This document shows positions 16,515 to 25,811 of a stretch of 64,000 nt of DNA, piece after piece (the first letter of the stretch is position 1; every line of letters begins with the position of its first letter). The notes under the pieces were generated by a model, which saw nothing but the letters and a program-made list of their open reading frames with translations, searched no databases and was not told where the DNA came from. Source of the DNA: Acidipropionibacterium thoenii DSM 20276 (GTDB taxonomy: Bacteria > Actinomycetota > Actinomycetes > Propionibacteriales > Propionibacteriaceae); NCBI RefSeq assembly GCF_000423445.1, contig NZ_KE384018.1:328964-392963 (forward strand). The letters run 5' to 3'. The position numbers and the translations under genes were made by a program.

Positions 16515-17642
16515 ATGATCGAACATCCTGTGGCCGACGAGGGCCACCAGTGGGATGAGGCCATGCGTCGAGCCGTCGAGCTGGCCACCAACAGTCCGGT
16601 TCCCGACCCCAATCCCCGGGTCGGATGCCTCCTGATCGGCCCTGCCGGCCAGGTTCTGGGACGGGGCTGGCACCATGGCGCAGGCACCGCCCATGCCGAG
16701 GTCGAGGCGCTGCGTGACGCCGCCCGCGCCGGACTCCCGTCCTCGCAGGGAACCGCGCAGCTGCCGGCCGGCTCCACCGCCGTGGTCAGCCTGGAACCCT
16801 GCAACCACACCGGGCGCACCGGGCCCTGCGCCCAGGCCCTGCTGGCCGCCGGGGTGGATCGGGTGGTGATCGGCCAGTCGGACCCCAACCCGCTGGCAGC
16901 CGGCGGGGCCCAGACGCTGGCAGCAGCCGGCGTCGAGGTCATCACCGGGGTGCTGACCGGTGAGGCGATGGCTCTCAACCCGGACTGGACGTTCGCGATC
17001 ACCCATGGCCGCCCGAAGGTGGTCTGGAAGTACGCCGCCACCCTGGACGGCCGGTCAGCGGCCGCCGACGGTACCAGCCAGTGGATCACCTCGGCCCCCG
17101 CGCGGGCGCGGGTGCATGCCGGACGGGCGATCTGCGGAGCGGTGATGGTGGGTACCGGGACGGCCCTGGCCGACGACCCACGGCTCACGGTCCGCGACGA
17201 CCGGGGGGTCGAGGCGGGCCACCAGCCACTGCGGGTCGTGGTCGGCGAACGCCCGCTGCCTGCCGGTAGTCGGTTGCGCGACGACTCCGCCGCCACCCTG
17301 CAGATCTTCAGCCATCAACCCGACCAGGTGCTGGCCGAGCTGCACCGGCGGGGCATCCACCGGGTCTGGCTGGAGGGCGGCGCCAGGCTGGCCGGGGCCT
17401 TCTGGAGGGCCGGACTGGTCGATGAGGTGATCGGCTACATCGGCCCGCGGCTGCTGGGGGCCGGGCCGGGCACCCTGGCCGACGCCGGGGTCGCCACCAT
17501 CGCCGACGCCCATCAACTCACCATCGACTCGGTCTCGATGGTCGGCCCGGATGTGGAGATCCGGGCCCACCCGGCGAGGACCGGGGAGACCAGCAACCAG
17601 GAACCGGCCACCGTCCTCGGTGGCCGCCGCGACAGGAGATGA
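16515..17642 (+). CDS. ribD: Bifunctional riboflavin deaminase/reductase RibD
   Basis: A 375-residue enzyme catalysing two early riboflavin steps: deamination of the pyrimidine from GTP, then reduction of its ribosyl chain with NADPH. The deaminase half has the zinc motifs HAEVEAL and PCNHTGRTGPC. The reductase half begins near WKYAATLDGRSAA and includes GGARLAGAF. I chose the ATG at 16515, which has GAAGGG seven bases upstream; the frame is open farther upstream into the leader RNA. It is the first gene of the operon and ends just before ribE. Confidence 0.95.
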   Translation: MIEHPVADEGHQWDEAMRRAVELATNSPVPDPNPRVGCLLIGPAGQVLGRGWHHGAGTAHAEVEALRDAARAGLPSSQGTAQLPAGSTAVVSLEPCNHTGRTGPCAQALLAAGVDRVVIGQSDPNPLAAGGAQTLAAAGVEVITGVLTGEAMALNPDWTFAITHGRPKVVWKYAATLDGRSAAADGTSQWITSAPARARVHAGRAICGAVMVGTGTALADDPRLTVRDDRGVEAGHQPLRVVVGERPLPAGSRLRDDSAATLQIFSHQPDQVLAELHRRGIHRVWLEGGARLAGAFWRAGLVDEVIGYIGPRLLGAGPGTLADAGVATIADAHQLTIDSVSMVGPDVEIRAHPARTGETSNQEPATVLGGRRDRR

Positions 17643-17644
17643 CG

Positions 17645-18271
17645 ATGTTCACAGGGATAGTCGAAGAACTCGGCGAGCTCGCCGATATCCAGCACGGCGC
17701 CGATTCGGCGACGATGACCATCCGGGGGCCGCTGGTGACCTCCGATGCCAGCCTGGGCTCCTCGATCGCCGTGGACGGTGTCTGCCTCACCGTCACCGAG
17801 ATCGACGGGGACCGGTTCAGCGTCGACGTGATGGCCGAGACGCTGGCCCGCAGCGGTCTGGGACGGCTCCACCCCGGCGACGCCGTCAACCTGGAGAGGG
17901 CCGTGCCGGCCGGTGGCCGGATGAGCGGTCACATCGTCCAGGGACATGTCGACGGCATCGGGCAGATCCTCCGGCGCACTCCGGGGGACCACTGGGAGAC
18001 GGTGCGGATCTCGGTCCCCCAGCGGCTGGAGAGGTACATCGTCGAGAAGGGCTCCATCGCGGTTGACGGCACCTCGCTGACGGTGGCCGCCACCGGACCG
18101 GGGTTCTTCGAGATCGGCCTCATCCCGACCACCATGAGGTCCACGGTGCTGGGCTCCCTGCCGGTCGGTGCCGAGGTCAACCTGGAGGCCGACGTCATCG
18201 CCAAGTACCTCGAGTCCCTCACCCGGGCCACCCTCACCCAACCCACCCAGACCCAGGGAGCACACCGATGA
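17645..18271 (+). CDS. ribE: Riboflavin synthase alpha chain
   Basis: A 208-residue enzyme converting two lumazine molecules to riboflavin plus the pyrimidine precursor. The canonical N-terminus MFTGIVEELG fixes the ATG at 17645 with AGGAG six bases before it; an ATG two codons earlier overlaps the ribD stop. The two tandem barrel repeats are evident: GVCLTVTEIDGDRFSVDVM in the first and GTSLTVAATGPGFFEIGLI in the second. GHIVQGHVDG links them. Its stop overlaps the ribBA start. Confidence 0.96.
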   Translation: MFTGIVEELGELADIQHGADSATMTIRGPLVTSDASLGSSIAVDGVCLTVTEIDGDRFSVDVMAETLARSGLGRLHPGDAVNLERAVPAGGRMSGHIVQGHVDGIGQILRRTPGDHWETVRISVPQRLERYIVEKGSIAVDGTSLTVAATGPGFFEIGLIPTTMRSTVLGSLPVGAEVNLEADVIAKYLESLTRATLTQPTQTQGAHR

Positions 18272-19581
18272 CTCGATTCGCCACCATTGAGCAGGCCCTG
18301 GAGGAGCTGCGTGCCGGACGCCCGGTCCTCGTCCTGGACGACGAGAACCGCGAGAACGAGGGGGATGCCATCCTGGCGGCCTCGCTGGCCGGCCCGCAGT
18401 GGGTGGGCTGGATGGTCCGCCACACCTCGGGGTACCTGTGCGCCCCGATGACCGAGGACCGCGCCGACCGGCTCGGACTGCCGCTGATGTGGCCGGCCAA
18501 CCAGGACCCGATGCGCACCCGGTACACCGTCGCCGTCGACGCCGCCGAGGGCACCACCACCGGGATCGGTGCCGCCGAGCGGGCGCACACCTGCCAGGTG
18601 CTGGCCGACCCGGACTCGGGCCCGGACTCGCTGGTGCGCCCCGGCCACATCCTGCCGCTGCGGGCCCGGGCCGGCGGCGTCCTGGAACGGCGCGGTCACA
18701 CCGAGGCCGCAGTCGATCTCACCCGGCTGGCCGGGCTCCCACCGGTCGGGGTGATCGGTGAGATCGTCGACGACCGGGGGCGCTGTCTGCGCACCCCCGA
18801 TGTGCTGGCGCTCGGCGAGCAGGAGGGGCTGTGCGTCATCACCATCGACTCGCTGGCCCGGTGGCGCCGCGAGCACGACGACCCGACGACTGCCGGCCCG
18901 GTCGACCGGGTGAGCCCGGGAGCCGCTGCCAGCCTGCCCACCCGGCACGGCGTCTTCACCGTCACCGGCTACACCGACCACCGCACCGGTGCCGAGCACC
19001 TGCTGATGGTGCCCGAGCGCGGACTGGAGGCCGATGACGGCGGTCCGGCGCTGGTGAGGGTGCACTCGGAATGCCTGACCGGTGACGCACTGGGATCGCT
19101 GAGATGCGACTGCGGGGAGCAACTGCACCAGGCGATGGAGACCGTGCGGCGTCACGGCGGTGCGATCATCCTGCTGCGCGGCCACGAGGGCCGCGGGGTG
19201 GGGCTGTTCAACAAGATCGCCGCCTACCACGCCCAGGACGCCGGGCTGGACACCGTCGACGCCCAGACCAGCCTGGGGCTGCCGGTCGATGCCCGGGAGT
19301 ACGGCGCAGCGGTGGCCATCCTGTCGGGGATCGGACTGTCCCGGGTGCGCCTGATGACCAACAACCCGGCCAAGATCTCGGCCCTGCGGCAGGCCGGGAT
19401 CGAGGTCACCCCCTTCCCGCTGGAGGCCCCGGTGCATCCCGAGGACCTGCACTACCTGCAGACCAAGAGGGACCGGATGGGCCACACCCTCCATCTGGGC
19501 CCCGACGCCACCGAGCAGAGCACACCGAACCAGCAGGACGACCAGAACCAGGACGAACAGAACAGGGAGCAGATCGCATGA
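18268..19581 (+). CDS. ribBA: Bifunctional DHBP synthase / GTP cyclohydrolase II
   Basis: A 437-residue fusion that supplies both precursors of lumazine. The N-terminal dihydroxybutanone-phosphate synthase (about 1-200) has the metal-binding DDENRENEGD and HTSG motifs. The C-terminal GTP cyclohydrolase II (about 220-415) has the zinc cysteines in SECLTGD and LRCDCG and the RGHEGRG loop. The acidic Gln/Asp-rich tail (NQQDDQNQDEQNREQ) is dispensable-looking. ATGA overlaps join it to ribE before and ribH after. Confidence 0.96.
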   Translation: MTRFATIEQALEELRAGRPVLVLDDENRENEGDAILAASLAGPQWVGWMVRHTSGYLCAPMTEDRADRLGLPLMWPANQDPMRTRYTVAVDAAEGTTTGIGAAERAHTCQVLADPDSGPDSLVRPGHILPLRARAGGVLERRGHTEAAVDLTRLAGLPPVGVIGEIVDDRGRCLRTPDVLALGEQEGLCVITIDSLARWRREHDDPTTAGPVDRVSPGAAASLPTRHGVFTVTGYTDHRTGAEHLLMVPERGLEADDGGPALVRVHSECLTGDALGSLRCDCGEQLHQAMETVRRHGGAIILLRGHEGRGVGLFNKIAAYHAQDAGLDTVDAQTSLGLPVDAREYGAAVAILSGIGLSRVRLMTNNPAKISALRQAGIEVTPFPLEAPVHPEDLHYLQTKRDRMGHTLHLGPDATEQSTPNQQDDQNQDEQNREQIA

Positions 19582-20069
19582 GCGCACGCAAGGGCACCGC
19601 AGGACAGGCCATTCCCGATCTCGGACCCCTCGACGGCACCGGCCTGAGCGCCGCCGTGGTGGCCTCCAGCTGGCACCAGGTGGTGATGGACGGGCTGATC
19701 GCCGGAGCCCTGAGGGGACTGGCCGAGGCCGGCATCACCGAACCGGAGCTGGTCCGGGTGCCCGGCTCCTTCGAACTGCCGGTGGCCTGTTCCAGGCTGG
19801 CCCAGGACTTCGACCTGCTGGTCGGCCTGGGAGTGGTCATCCAGGGGGAGACGCCGCATTTCGACTATGTCTGCACGGCGGCCACCGAGGGGATCACCCA
19901 GGTGGCGGTCCGCACCGGCACCCCGATCGGTTTCGGGCTGCTCACCTGCGACGACGAGGCCCAGGCGCTGGACCGCTGCGGCATCGAGGGGTCCAAGGAG
20001 GACAAGGGGTACCAGGCGGCCGAGGCGGCGGTGGCCACCGTGCTGGCGCTGAGATCGGTGGGGCACTGA
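19578..20069 (+). CDS. ribH: 6,7-dimethyl-8-ribityllumazine synthase
   Basis: A 163-residue lumazine synthase that condenses the pyrimidine with dihydroxybutanone phosphate; relatives form pentamers or 60-mers. Diagnostic motifs are VPGSFELPVA, GVVIQGETPHFDYV and IGFGLLTCDDEAQA. The GETPHFDYV segment carries the catalytic His. It overlaps ribBA by four bases and is the last gene before a strong stem-loop, so it probably closes the operon. Confidence 0.96.
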   Translation: MSARKGTAGQAIPDLGPLDGTGLSAAVVASSWHQVVMDGLIAGALRGLAEAGITEPELVRVPGSFELPVACSRLAQDFDLLVGLGVVIQGETPHFDYVCTAATEGITQVAVRTGTPIGFGLLTCDDEAQALDRCGIEGSKEDKGYQAAEAAVATVLALRSVGH

Positions 20070-20089
20070 GGCGGGCTCCTCAAGGCGAT

Positions 20090-20124
20090 CCGGAGCCGGT
20101 CCGTTGACAGCGCACCGGCTCCGG
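20090..20124 (+). terminator. Stem-loop terminator of the riboflavin operon
   Basis: A perfect 11-bp stem (CCGGAGCCGGT/ACCGGCTCCGG) with a 13-base loop, 20 bases after the ribH stop. No T-tract follows, as is usual in GC-rich actinobacteria. Confidence 0.65.
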
Positions 20125-20166
20125 CGGGGGCGTCTCACCGCTGAGGTCGGCCACCCCCCGGATGGA

Positions 20167-20172
20167 TACAGT
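20167..20172 (+). promoter_or_regulatory. -10 box of a leaderless promoter (purN)
   Basis: TACAGT, six bases before the GTG at 20179, so transcription should start at or beside the start codon. It separates purN-purH from the riboflavin operon. Confidence 0.5.
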
Positions 20173-20178
20173 GGGGCC

Positions 20179-20811
20179 GTGGCCCTTCGCGTGGTGGTGC
20201 TCGTCTCAGGATCAGGGACCCTGTTGCAGGCTCTCATCGATGCCTGCCGGGCAGACCAGCTGGACGCCCGGATCGTCGCCGTCGGCTCCGACCGAGCGGC
20301 TGCCGCCGCACTCGACAGAGCCATCGAGGCCGGAATACCCACCTTCGTCGAGGCACTGGACCCCGGCGCCGACCGAGCCGAGTGGGACCGGCGTCTCAGC
20401 GGCGATGTCGAAGAACTCGCCGCCGACCTGGTGGTGTGCGCCGGATTCATGAAACTGCTCGGCCCGGCCTTCCTGGCCCGCTTCGGGGGCCGGGTCATCA
20501 ACTCCCATCCGGCCCTGCTGCCCGCCTTCCCCGGCATCCACGGGGTGCGCGACGCGCTGGCCTACGGGGTCAGGATCACCGGCGCCACCGTCTTCCAGGT
20601 CGACGCCGGAATCGATACCGGGCGGATCCTCGCCCAGCGGGCCGTGGAGGTGCTGGAGGCCGACACCGTGGAGACCCTGCACGAGAGGATCAAGGTGCAG
20701 GAGCGCCAGATGCTCGTCGAGGTGCTGGCCGATCTGGCAGCAGCCCCCTCCCCGCCCGGATCTCCCACCACACTCTCATCACCCACTACTGAAGGGATAC
20801 CCAGTGACTGA
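20179..20811 (+). CDS. purN: Phosphoribosylglycinamide formyltransferase PurN
   Basis: A 210-residue folate-dependent GAR transformylase, the third step of purine synthesis. The catalytic triad aligns with E. coli (offset of two): Asn108 and His110 in [13 protein letters not shown] and Asp146 in DAGIDTG. One oddity is GATVFQVD, where the usual His (E. coli His137) is Phe139. The C-terminus is Pro/Ser-rich. The GTG at 20179 is placed by the leaderless -10 box; the frame is open for another 25 codons upstream. purH overlaps its end by eight bases. Confidence 0.93.
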   Translation: MALRVVVLVSGSGTLLQALIDACRADQLDARIVAVGSDRAAAAALDRAIEAGIPTFVEALDPGADRAEWDRRLSGDVEELAADLVVCAGFMKLLGPAFLARFGGRVINSHPALLPAFPGIHGVRDALAYGVRITGATVFQVDAGIDTGRILAQRAVEVLEADTVETLHERIKVQERQMLVEVLADLAAAPSPPGSPTTLSSPTTEGIPSD

Positions 20812-22354
20812 TCGCCAACCCATCCGCCGCGCCCTCGTCTCCGTCTATGACAAGACCGGCCTGGAGGATCTGGCCGCCGCTCTCGACCAGGCCGGTGTCG
20901 CCGTCGTCTCCACCGGGTCCACCGCCAAGGTGCTGGCCGCGACCGGCCTGCAGGTCACCGAGGTGAGCGAGCTCACTGGCTTCCCGGAGTGCCTGGACGG
21001 CCGGGTCAAGACCCTGCACCCCAAGGTGCACGCCGGAATCCTGGCCGACCGCCGCCTCAAGTCCCACCGCGACCAGCTCGCCGAGCTCGGCGTCGAACCC
21101 TTCGACCTGGTGGTGTGCAACCTGTACCCCTTCTCCGAGACGGTGGCCAGCGGCGCCGGTTTCGACGACTGCATCGAGAAGATCGACATCGGCGGGCCCT
21201 CGATGGTCCGCGCCGCCGCCAAGAACCATGCCAGCGTCGCGGTGCTCACCTCCCCGGCCCAGTACCAGGGTCTGGCCCGGGCGCTGGCCGACGGCGGCTA
21301 CACCGAGGCCGAACGGCGGGTGCTGGCGGCCAGGGCCTTCGCCCACACCGCCGCCTACGATGTGGCGGTGGCGGGCTGGTTCGCCACCCAGGAGGGGGTC
21401 GGGGTCGACGGCGTCCCGACCTTCGTGGGAACCACCGGAGAACTCAAGGAGAAGCTGCGCTACGGCGAGAACTCCCACCAGGCCGCGGCGATCTACCTCA
21501 CCCCCCAGGGGCCGGGGCTGGCCGGCGCCCAGCAGCTGCACGGCAAGGCGATGAGCTACAACAACTACGTCGACACCAACTCGGCGCGCCGGGCCGCCTT
21601 CGACTTCGATGATCCCTGCGTGGCCATCATCAAGCACTCCAATCCCTGCGGTATCGCGACCGGCGCCGACATCGCCGAGGCCCACCGCAAGGCCCACGCC
21701 TGCGACCCGCTGAGCGCCTTCGGCGGGGTGATCGCCACCAACCGTCCGGTCAGCCTCGAGATGGCCGAGCAGGTCAAGGACATCTTCACCGAGGTGGTGG
21801 TCGCTCCCGGCTATGACGACGGTGCGGTCGAGATCCTGTCGCGCAAGAAGAACATCCGACTGCTGGTGGCTCCGGCCCCCGACCTGTCGGGTCACGAGCT
21901 GCGTGAGGTCGACGGCGGCCTGCTGATGATGGAGCGCGACCTCTTCCAGGCCCCCGGTGATGATCCGGCGAACTGGACCCTGGCGGCCGGCGAGCCGGTC
22001 TCCGGGGATGATCTCACCGATCTGCTGTTCGCCTGGCGGGCCTGCCGTTCGGTGAAGTCCAATGCGATTCTGCTGGCCCATGACGGTGCCTCGGTGGGTG
22101 TCGGGATGGGCCAGGTCAATCGGGTCGACTCCTGCAAGCTGGCCGTCGAGCGGGCCGGTGAGAGGGCTGCCGGGTCGGTGGCCGCCTCCGATGCCTTCTT
22201 CCCCTTCGGGGACGGGCCCCAGGTGCTCATCGACGGTGGTGTCAAGGCCATCGTCGAGCCGGGCGGGTCGATCCGTGACCAGGAGACCATCGACGCCTGC
22301 ACAGCAGCCGGAGTTGCGCTGTACCTCACCGGGACCAGGCACTTCTTCCACTGA
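20804..22354 (+). CDS. purH: Bifunctional AICAR formyltransferase / IMP cyclohydrolase
   Basis: A 516-residue enzyme for the last two steps to IMP. The N-terminal cyclohydrolase (about 1-190) is an MGS-like fold with STGSTAKVL and [15 protein letters not shown]. The C-terminal formyltransferase has the catalytic KHSNPCG segment, DAFFPFGDG and the terminal [15 protein letters not shown] replaces the usual YGENPHQ, a conservative variant. GAAGGGAT lies eight bases before the GTG, inside the end of purN, so expression is coupled. Confidence 0.97.
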   Translation: MTDRQPIRRALVSVYDKTGLEDLAAALDQAGVAVVSTGSTAKVLAATGLQVTEVSELTGFPECLDGRVKTLHPKVHAGILADRRLKSHRDQLAELGVEPFDLVVCNLYPFSETVASGAGFDDCIEKIDIGGPSMVRAAAKNHASVAVLTSPAQYQGLARALADGGYTEAERRVLAARAFAHTAAYDVAVAGWFATQEGVGVDGVPTFVGTTGELKEKLRYGENSHQAAAIYLTPQGPGLAGAQQLHGKAMSYNNYVDTNSARRAAFDFDDPCVAIIKHSNPCGIATGADIAEAHRKAHACDPLSAFGGVIATNRPVSLEMAEQVKDIFTEVVVAPGYDDGAVEILSRKKNIRLLVAPAPDLSGHELREVDGGLLMMERDLFQAPGDDPANWTLAAGEPVSGDDLTDLLFAWRACRSVKSNAILLAHDGASVGVGMGQVNRVDSCKLAVERAGERAAGSVAASDAFFPFGDGPQVLIDGGVKAIVEPGGSIRDQETIDACTAAGVALYLTGTRHFFH

Positions 22355-22366
22355 GGCGGGTCCCTC

Positions 22367-23341
22367 GTGGGGTTGATCCCGGACGACGCCACCGTGGTGG
22401 CGCTGGGCCGCCAGGCACTCGGCCTGGCGGCCCAGCGCGCTCGTGAACAGGGTCGGCGGACCGTGCTGGTGCCGCAGTTCAGCTGCCAGACGATGGTGAC
22501 CCCCTGGCAGTTGGAGGGGCTGGCGGTCCATCGGGTGCCGGTTGCCGAGGACCTGCTGATGGATCCCGGGATGCTGGCTGCGCAGCTGGCGACCCTCAGG
22601 TCGGCCGGTGAGAGTCCGGTGGTGCTGCACTGCGAGACCTTCGGGATCCATCCCGGCGCGGATCTGGACGCCGTTCTCACAGCTGCTGGCCGCCGCGGCG
22701 GCCAGGTGGTGGTCGACCGCACCCACTCCTTCCTGCAGGCTCACCGCCGCCCCGGCGCCGACCGGGTCGAGCCCCAGCGGGGCTGGACGGAGGTGGTGAG
22801 CATCCGCAAGCTGATGCCGCTGGGCGAGCTGGCTTGGATCACCGGGACCGGCGACCTCGAGCTCGCGGCCCGCACCCCGGCCGATGACCGGCTGACCGCC
22901 GCCCGGATGCGGTTCCTGGCGCAGCCTGGAGTGGAGGCCTTCGAGGCGGCAGAGGATCTGGCCGACGACTCCTGGACGCCGGTGCCACCGCACCCTCGCA
23001 CTCTGGAGCAGTCGCGGGAGGTCGATCCGGCAGCACTGGCCGAGCGGATCATGGAGACTCGCCGTGCGGTGCTGGCCGCACTGGCCGAGCTGGCTGCGCG
23101 GAGGTGCGGCGACGGCCGCATCGACGTCCTCAACCCCGACGCCGTCTGCCCCCTGGTGCTGCGCTGGCCAGGGGCCGGTCGGGCCGCCCTGGCCCTGCAC
23201 CGGCTCGGCCTGGAGGAACCGATCCACTGGGACGAACCAACACATCTGGGTGCGGCGGGCTGGCCGCAGGACCTGCTGTGCCTGCCGGCGGTGCTGAGCG
23301 CTCGGCAGCTGGCCCGGCTGATCGAGGTGCTGGCCCGCTGA
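22367..23341 (+). CDS. DegT/aminotransferase-fold PLP protein of unknown function
   Basis: A 324-residue protein I cannot name. Its layout resembles fold-type I PLP enzymes near the DegT/DnrJ/EryC1 group: an N-terminal VPQFSCQT strand-turn, HCETFGIHPG, then VVVDRTHSF with Asp117 where the cofactor-ring aspartate should be, and SIRKLMPLGE with Lys148 as candidate PLP lysine. At 324 residues it is shorter than most family members (about 370-400), mainly in the small domain. It starts 12 bases after purH and shares its strand, so it is probably co-transcribed with purN-purH. Nothing in the sequence shows a substrate. It could also be a non-catalytic relative. Confidence 0.55.
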   Translation: MGLIPDDATVVALGRQALGLAAQRAREQGRRTVLVPQFSCQTMVTPWQLEGLAVHRVPVAEDLLMDPGMLAAQLATLRSAGESPVVLHCETFGIHPGADLDAVLTAAGRRGGQVVVDRTHSFLQAHRRPGADRVEPQRGWTEVVSIRKLMPLGELAWITGTGDLELAARTPADDRLTAARMRFLAQPGVEAFEAAEDLADDSWTPVPPHPRTLEQSREVDPAALAERIMETRRAVLAALAELAARRCGDGRIDVLNPDAVCPLVLRWPGAGRAALALHRLGLEEPIHWDEPTHLGAAGWPQDLLCLPAVLSARQLARLIEVLAR

Positions 23342-23464
23342 GAGGGGCACCGCCCCGACGGGCCGGCATGGCAGGATGGGACCGGCGTCGGTCGGCGTCC
23401 CATCACTGCCGGCTCGATGATGACATGGTGATGCCGAGACAGTGGTTTCAAGGGCAGGAGAGCG

Positions 23465-24355
23465 ATGACAGCGCAGAGGCTCGACGGGAAGGCCACCGCC
23501 GCCCAGATCAAGTCCGAGTTGGCCGAGCGGGTCTCGGCGCTGCGGGCCAGGGGTGTGGTCCCCGGTCTGGGCACCGTGCTGGTCGGTGACGATCCGGCCT
23601 CCCACCAGTACGTCCGCGGCAAGCACCGCGACTGCGCCCAGGTCGGCATCGAGTCGATCCGCGTCGACCTGCCTGCCGATGTCAGTGCCGAGACCCTGGC
23701 GGAGCGGATCCACGGCCTCAATGAGGACCCGGCCTGCACCGGGTACATCGTCCAGCTCCCCCTTCCCCGGCAGATCGACCAGAACTGGGCACTGGGCCTC
23801 ATCGACCCGCTGAAGGACGCCGACGGCCTGGCACCTGTCTCGCTGGGCTATCTGGTGCTCAACGAACCGGGCCCGCTGCCGTGCACCCCGCGCGGCATCG
23901 TCGAGCTGCTCACCCGACACGGCGTCGAGCTGCCCGGCAAGGAGGTCTGCGTGGTGGGCCGCGGCACCACCGTCGGCCGTCCCCTGGGGCTGCTGCTGAC
24001 CCGCCGCAGCGAGAACTGCACCGTCACCCTGTGTCACACCGGCACCCGGGATCTGGCCCGTCACACCCGCGCCGCCGACATCGTGGTCGGTGCCGCCGGG
24101 TCCCCGGGACTCATCGACGCCTCGATGGTCAAGGAGGGTGCGGTGCTGGTCGATGTCGGGGTGTCCCGTTCGCCCGAGGGCAGGATCCTCGGTGACTTCG
24201 CCGCCGATGTCTGGGAGAAGGCCGCCTGGGTCTCCCCGAATCCCGGTGGGGTCGGCCCGATGACCCGGGCGATGCTGTTGTCCAATGTGGTGGACAGGGC
24301 CGAGCAGATCGCAGCAGCGGGGGAGACCTCCTCCAAGGGTGCTGGGCGCTCGTGA
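23465..24355 (+). CDS. folD: Methylene-THF dehydrogenase / methenyl-THF cyclohydrolase FolD
   Basis: A 296-residue bifunctional enzyme making 10-formyl-THF, the cofactor used by PurN and PurH. The catalytic Lys lies in [10 protein letters not shown], the folate-site motif is [10 protein letters not shown], and the NADP-binding segment is [27 protein letters not shown] closes the fold. AGGAGAG precedes the ATG. The 120-base gap before it has a possible short stem-loop but no clear promoter. Its stop overlaps the next gene by four bases. Confidence 0.97.
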   Translation: MTAQRLDGKATAAQIKSELAERVSALRARGVVPGLGTVLVGDDPASHQYVRGKHRDCAQVGIESIRVDLPADVSAETLAERIHGLNEDPACTGYIVQLPLPRQIDQNWALGLIDPLKDADGLAPVSLGYLVLNEPGPLPCTPRGIVELLTRHGVELPGKEVCVVGRGTTVGRPLGLLLTRRSENCTVTLCHTGTRDLARHTRAADIVVGAAGSPGLIDASMVKEGAVLVDVGVSRSPEGRILGDFAADVWEKAAWVSPNPGGVGPMTRAMLLSNVVDRAEQIAAAGETSSKGAGRS

Positions 24356-24651
24356 CCGTCAGGACCCCCGGCCCAGGCCGTTTCGAGACGGGCTCGTCCT
24401 GGGCCCTTCTGGTGAGTCTGACCGGGGTGGTGATCTCGGCGGTGGTCATCGACACCGGTCACTGGCGCAAGGGGGCGATGGTCCTCGCCGCAGCGGTGAT
24501 GGCGGCCGGGCTGATGAGACTGCTGCTCCCCGAGCGGCTGGCCGGCCAGCTCGTGGTGCGGGCCAAGTGGGTGGACTGCCTGATCCTGATCGGATCGGCG
24601 GTGGCCATCGCGGCTCTGGTGATGGTGGTCAAGCACTCCCAGCCGGTCTGA
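24352..24651 (+). CDS. DUF3017 small membrane protein
   Basis: A 99-residue protein with three hydrophobic helices (about 16-36, 42-60, 76-94) and a basic loop, typical of DUF3017. The GTG overlaps the folD stop (GTGA). Linkage to folD is conserved in actinobacteria, including M. tuberculosis (Rv3356c/Rv3355c), but no function is known. Confidence 0.8.
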   Translation: MTVRTPGPGRFETGSSWALLVSLTGVVISAVVIDTGHWRKGAMVLAAAVMAAGLMRLLLPERLAGQLVVRAKWVDCLILIGSAVAIAALVMVVKHSQPV

Positions 24652-24664
24652 TCCGCGGTTGCGG

Positions 24665-24706
24665 ACGCACATCGGGGGCCGTCCGAAGACGACCCCCGAT
24701 GTGCGT
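24665..24706. terminator. Bidirectional terminator between DUF3017 gene and mdh
   Basis: A perfect 14-bp stem (ACGCACATCGGGGG with CCCCCGATGTGCGT) and a 14-base loop, centred between two convergent genes. It is the longest perfect stem I found in the window. Confidence 0.75.
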
Positions 24707-24726
24707 GTGCTTGCGACTCGGTTGGC

Positions 24727-25710
24727 TCAGATCAGCCCGAGCTCGGTGACGGCCTTGCGCTCGTCCTCCAGCTCGGCGACCGAGGCGTCGATCTTGGCGC
24801 GCGAGAAGGAGTCGATGTCCAAGCCCTGGACGATCTCGACCTTGCCATCGGTGACGGTCACCGGGAAGGAGGAGATGACACCCTCGGGAACCCCGTAGGA
24901 GCCGTCGGAGGGAACCGCCATCGAGACCCAGTCGCCCTTGGCGGTGGTGCCCAGCCAGTCGTGCATGCACTCGACGGTGGCGTTGGCGGCAGAGGCGGCG
25001 GAGGAGGATCCACGGGCGGCGATGATCGCGGCACCGCGCTTGGCGACGGTGGGGATGAAGTCGCTCTCGACCCAGGCCTCGTCCACCAGATCGGCAGCGC
25101 TCCTGCCGGCCACCTCGGCGTGGAAGACGTCGGGGTACTGGGTGGAGGAGTGGTTGCCCCAGATCGTCATGTGGGTGACATCGGCGACGCTGGCGCCGAC
25201 CTTGCGGGCCAGCTGCGTCTTGGCGCGGTTGTGGTCCAGACGGGTCAGGGCGGCGAAGTGGTCGTTGGGGATGTCGGTGGCGTTGGTGGCCGCGATCAGC
25301 GCATTGGTGTTGGCCGGGTTGCCGGTCACCAGGACCTTGACATCGTCGGCGGCGACCTCGTTGAGGGCTTTGCCCTGAGCGGTGAAGATCGCACCGTTCT
25401 TGCTCAGCAGGTCGGAGCGCTCCATGCCGGCCTTGCGGGGCATGGCGCCGACCAGGAAGGCGGCGTTGACGCCGTCGAAGACCTTCTTCGGGTCATCGCC
25501 GATCTCAACATTGACCAGGTTCGGGAAGGCGCAGTCGTCAAGCTCCATGACGACACCCTCCAGCGCCTTGAGCGCCGGGGTGATCTCGAGCAGGCGCAGC
25601 TCGATGGGGGTGGAGCCCAGCAGCGATCCGCTGGCGATGCGGAACAGCAGGCTGTAACAGATCTGACCGGCAGCGCCGGTGACGGCGATCTTGACGGGAG
25701 CAGTGCTCAT
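24727..25710 (-). CDS. mdh: Malate dehydrogenase
   Basis: A 327-residue NAD-dependent malate dehydrogenase of the cytosolic-type (MDH1-like) subgroup. It has the dinucleotide-binding [14 protein letters not shown], the substrate loop [16 protein letters not shown], the catalytic [12 protein letters not shown] and [16 protein letters not shown] lies seven bases before the ATG. The frame is open farther upstream into purU sequence, but that part is not MDH-like. In propionic fermentation the enzyme runs from oxaloacetate to malate. Confidence 0.97.
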   Translation of the reverse strand: MSTAPVKIAVTGAAGQICYSLLFRIASGSLLGSTPIELRLLEITPALKALEGVVMELDDCAFPNLVNVEIGDDPKKVFDGVNAAFLVGAMPRKAGMERSDLLSKNGAIFTAQGKALNEVAADDVKVLVTGNPANTNALIAATNATDIPNDHFAALTRLDHNRAKTQLARKVGASVADVTHMTIWGNHSSTQYPDVFHAEVAGRSAADLVDEAWVESDFIPTVAKRGAAIIAARGSSSAASAANATVECMHDWLGTTAKGDWVSMAVPSDGSYGVPEGVISSFPVTVTDGKVEIVQGLDIDSFSRAKIDASVAELEDERKAVTELGLI

Positions 25711-25753
25711 GGAAAGTCTCCTCAGAAGTCTTCTACGACAAGTCTTGGTGATC

Positions 25754-25759
25754 ACTCTA
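25754..25759 (-). promoter_or_regulatory. Probable -10 box for mdh
   Basis: TAGAGT on the minus strand, 43 bases before the mdh ATG. It would give a short leader that carries the GAGGAG ribosome binding site. Confidence 0.4.
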
Positions 25760-25811
25760 GTGACGCCCTGGCAGCTGCGAGCAGGCACCCCTGGAGTCTG
25801 GACCGGGAGGG

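Noticed and set aside
20786-24064. A 1092-codon open frame on the minus strand across purH, the PLP-like gene and folD
   Set aside because: Composition is low-complexity (rich in Gly, Gln, Arg, His, Asp) as expected from antisense reading of GC-rich genes. It crosses three clear genes and shows no domain. Similar frames at 1997-2464, 4421-5191 and 26738-28775 were rejected for the same reason.
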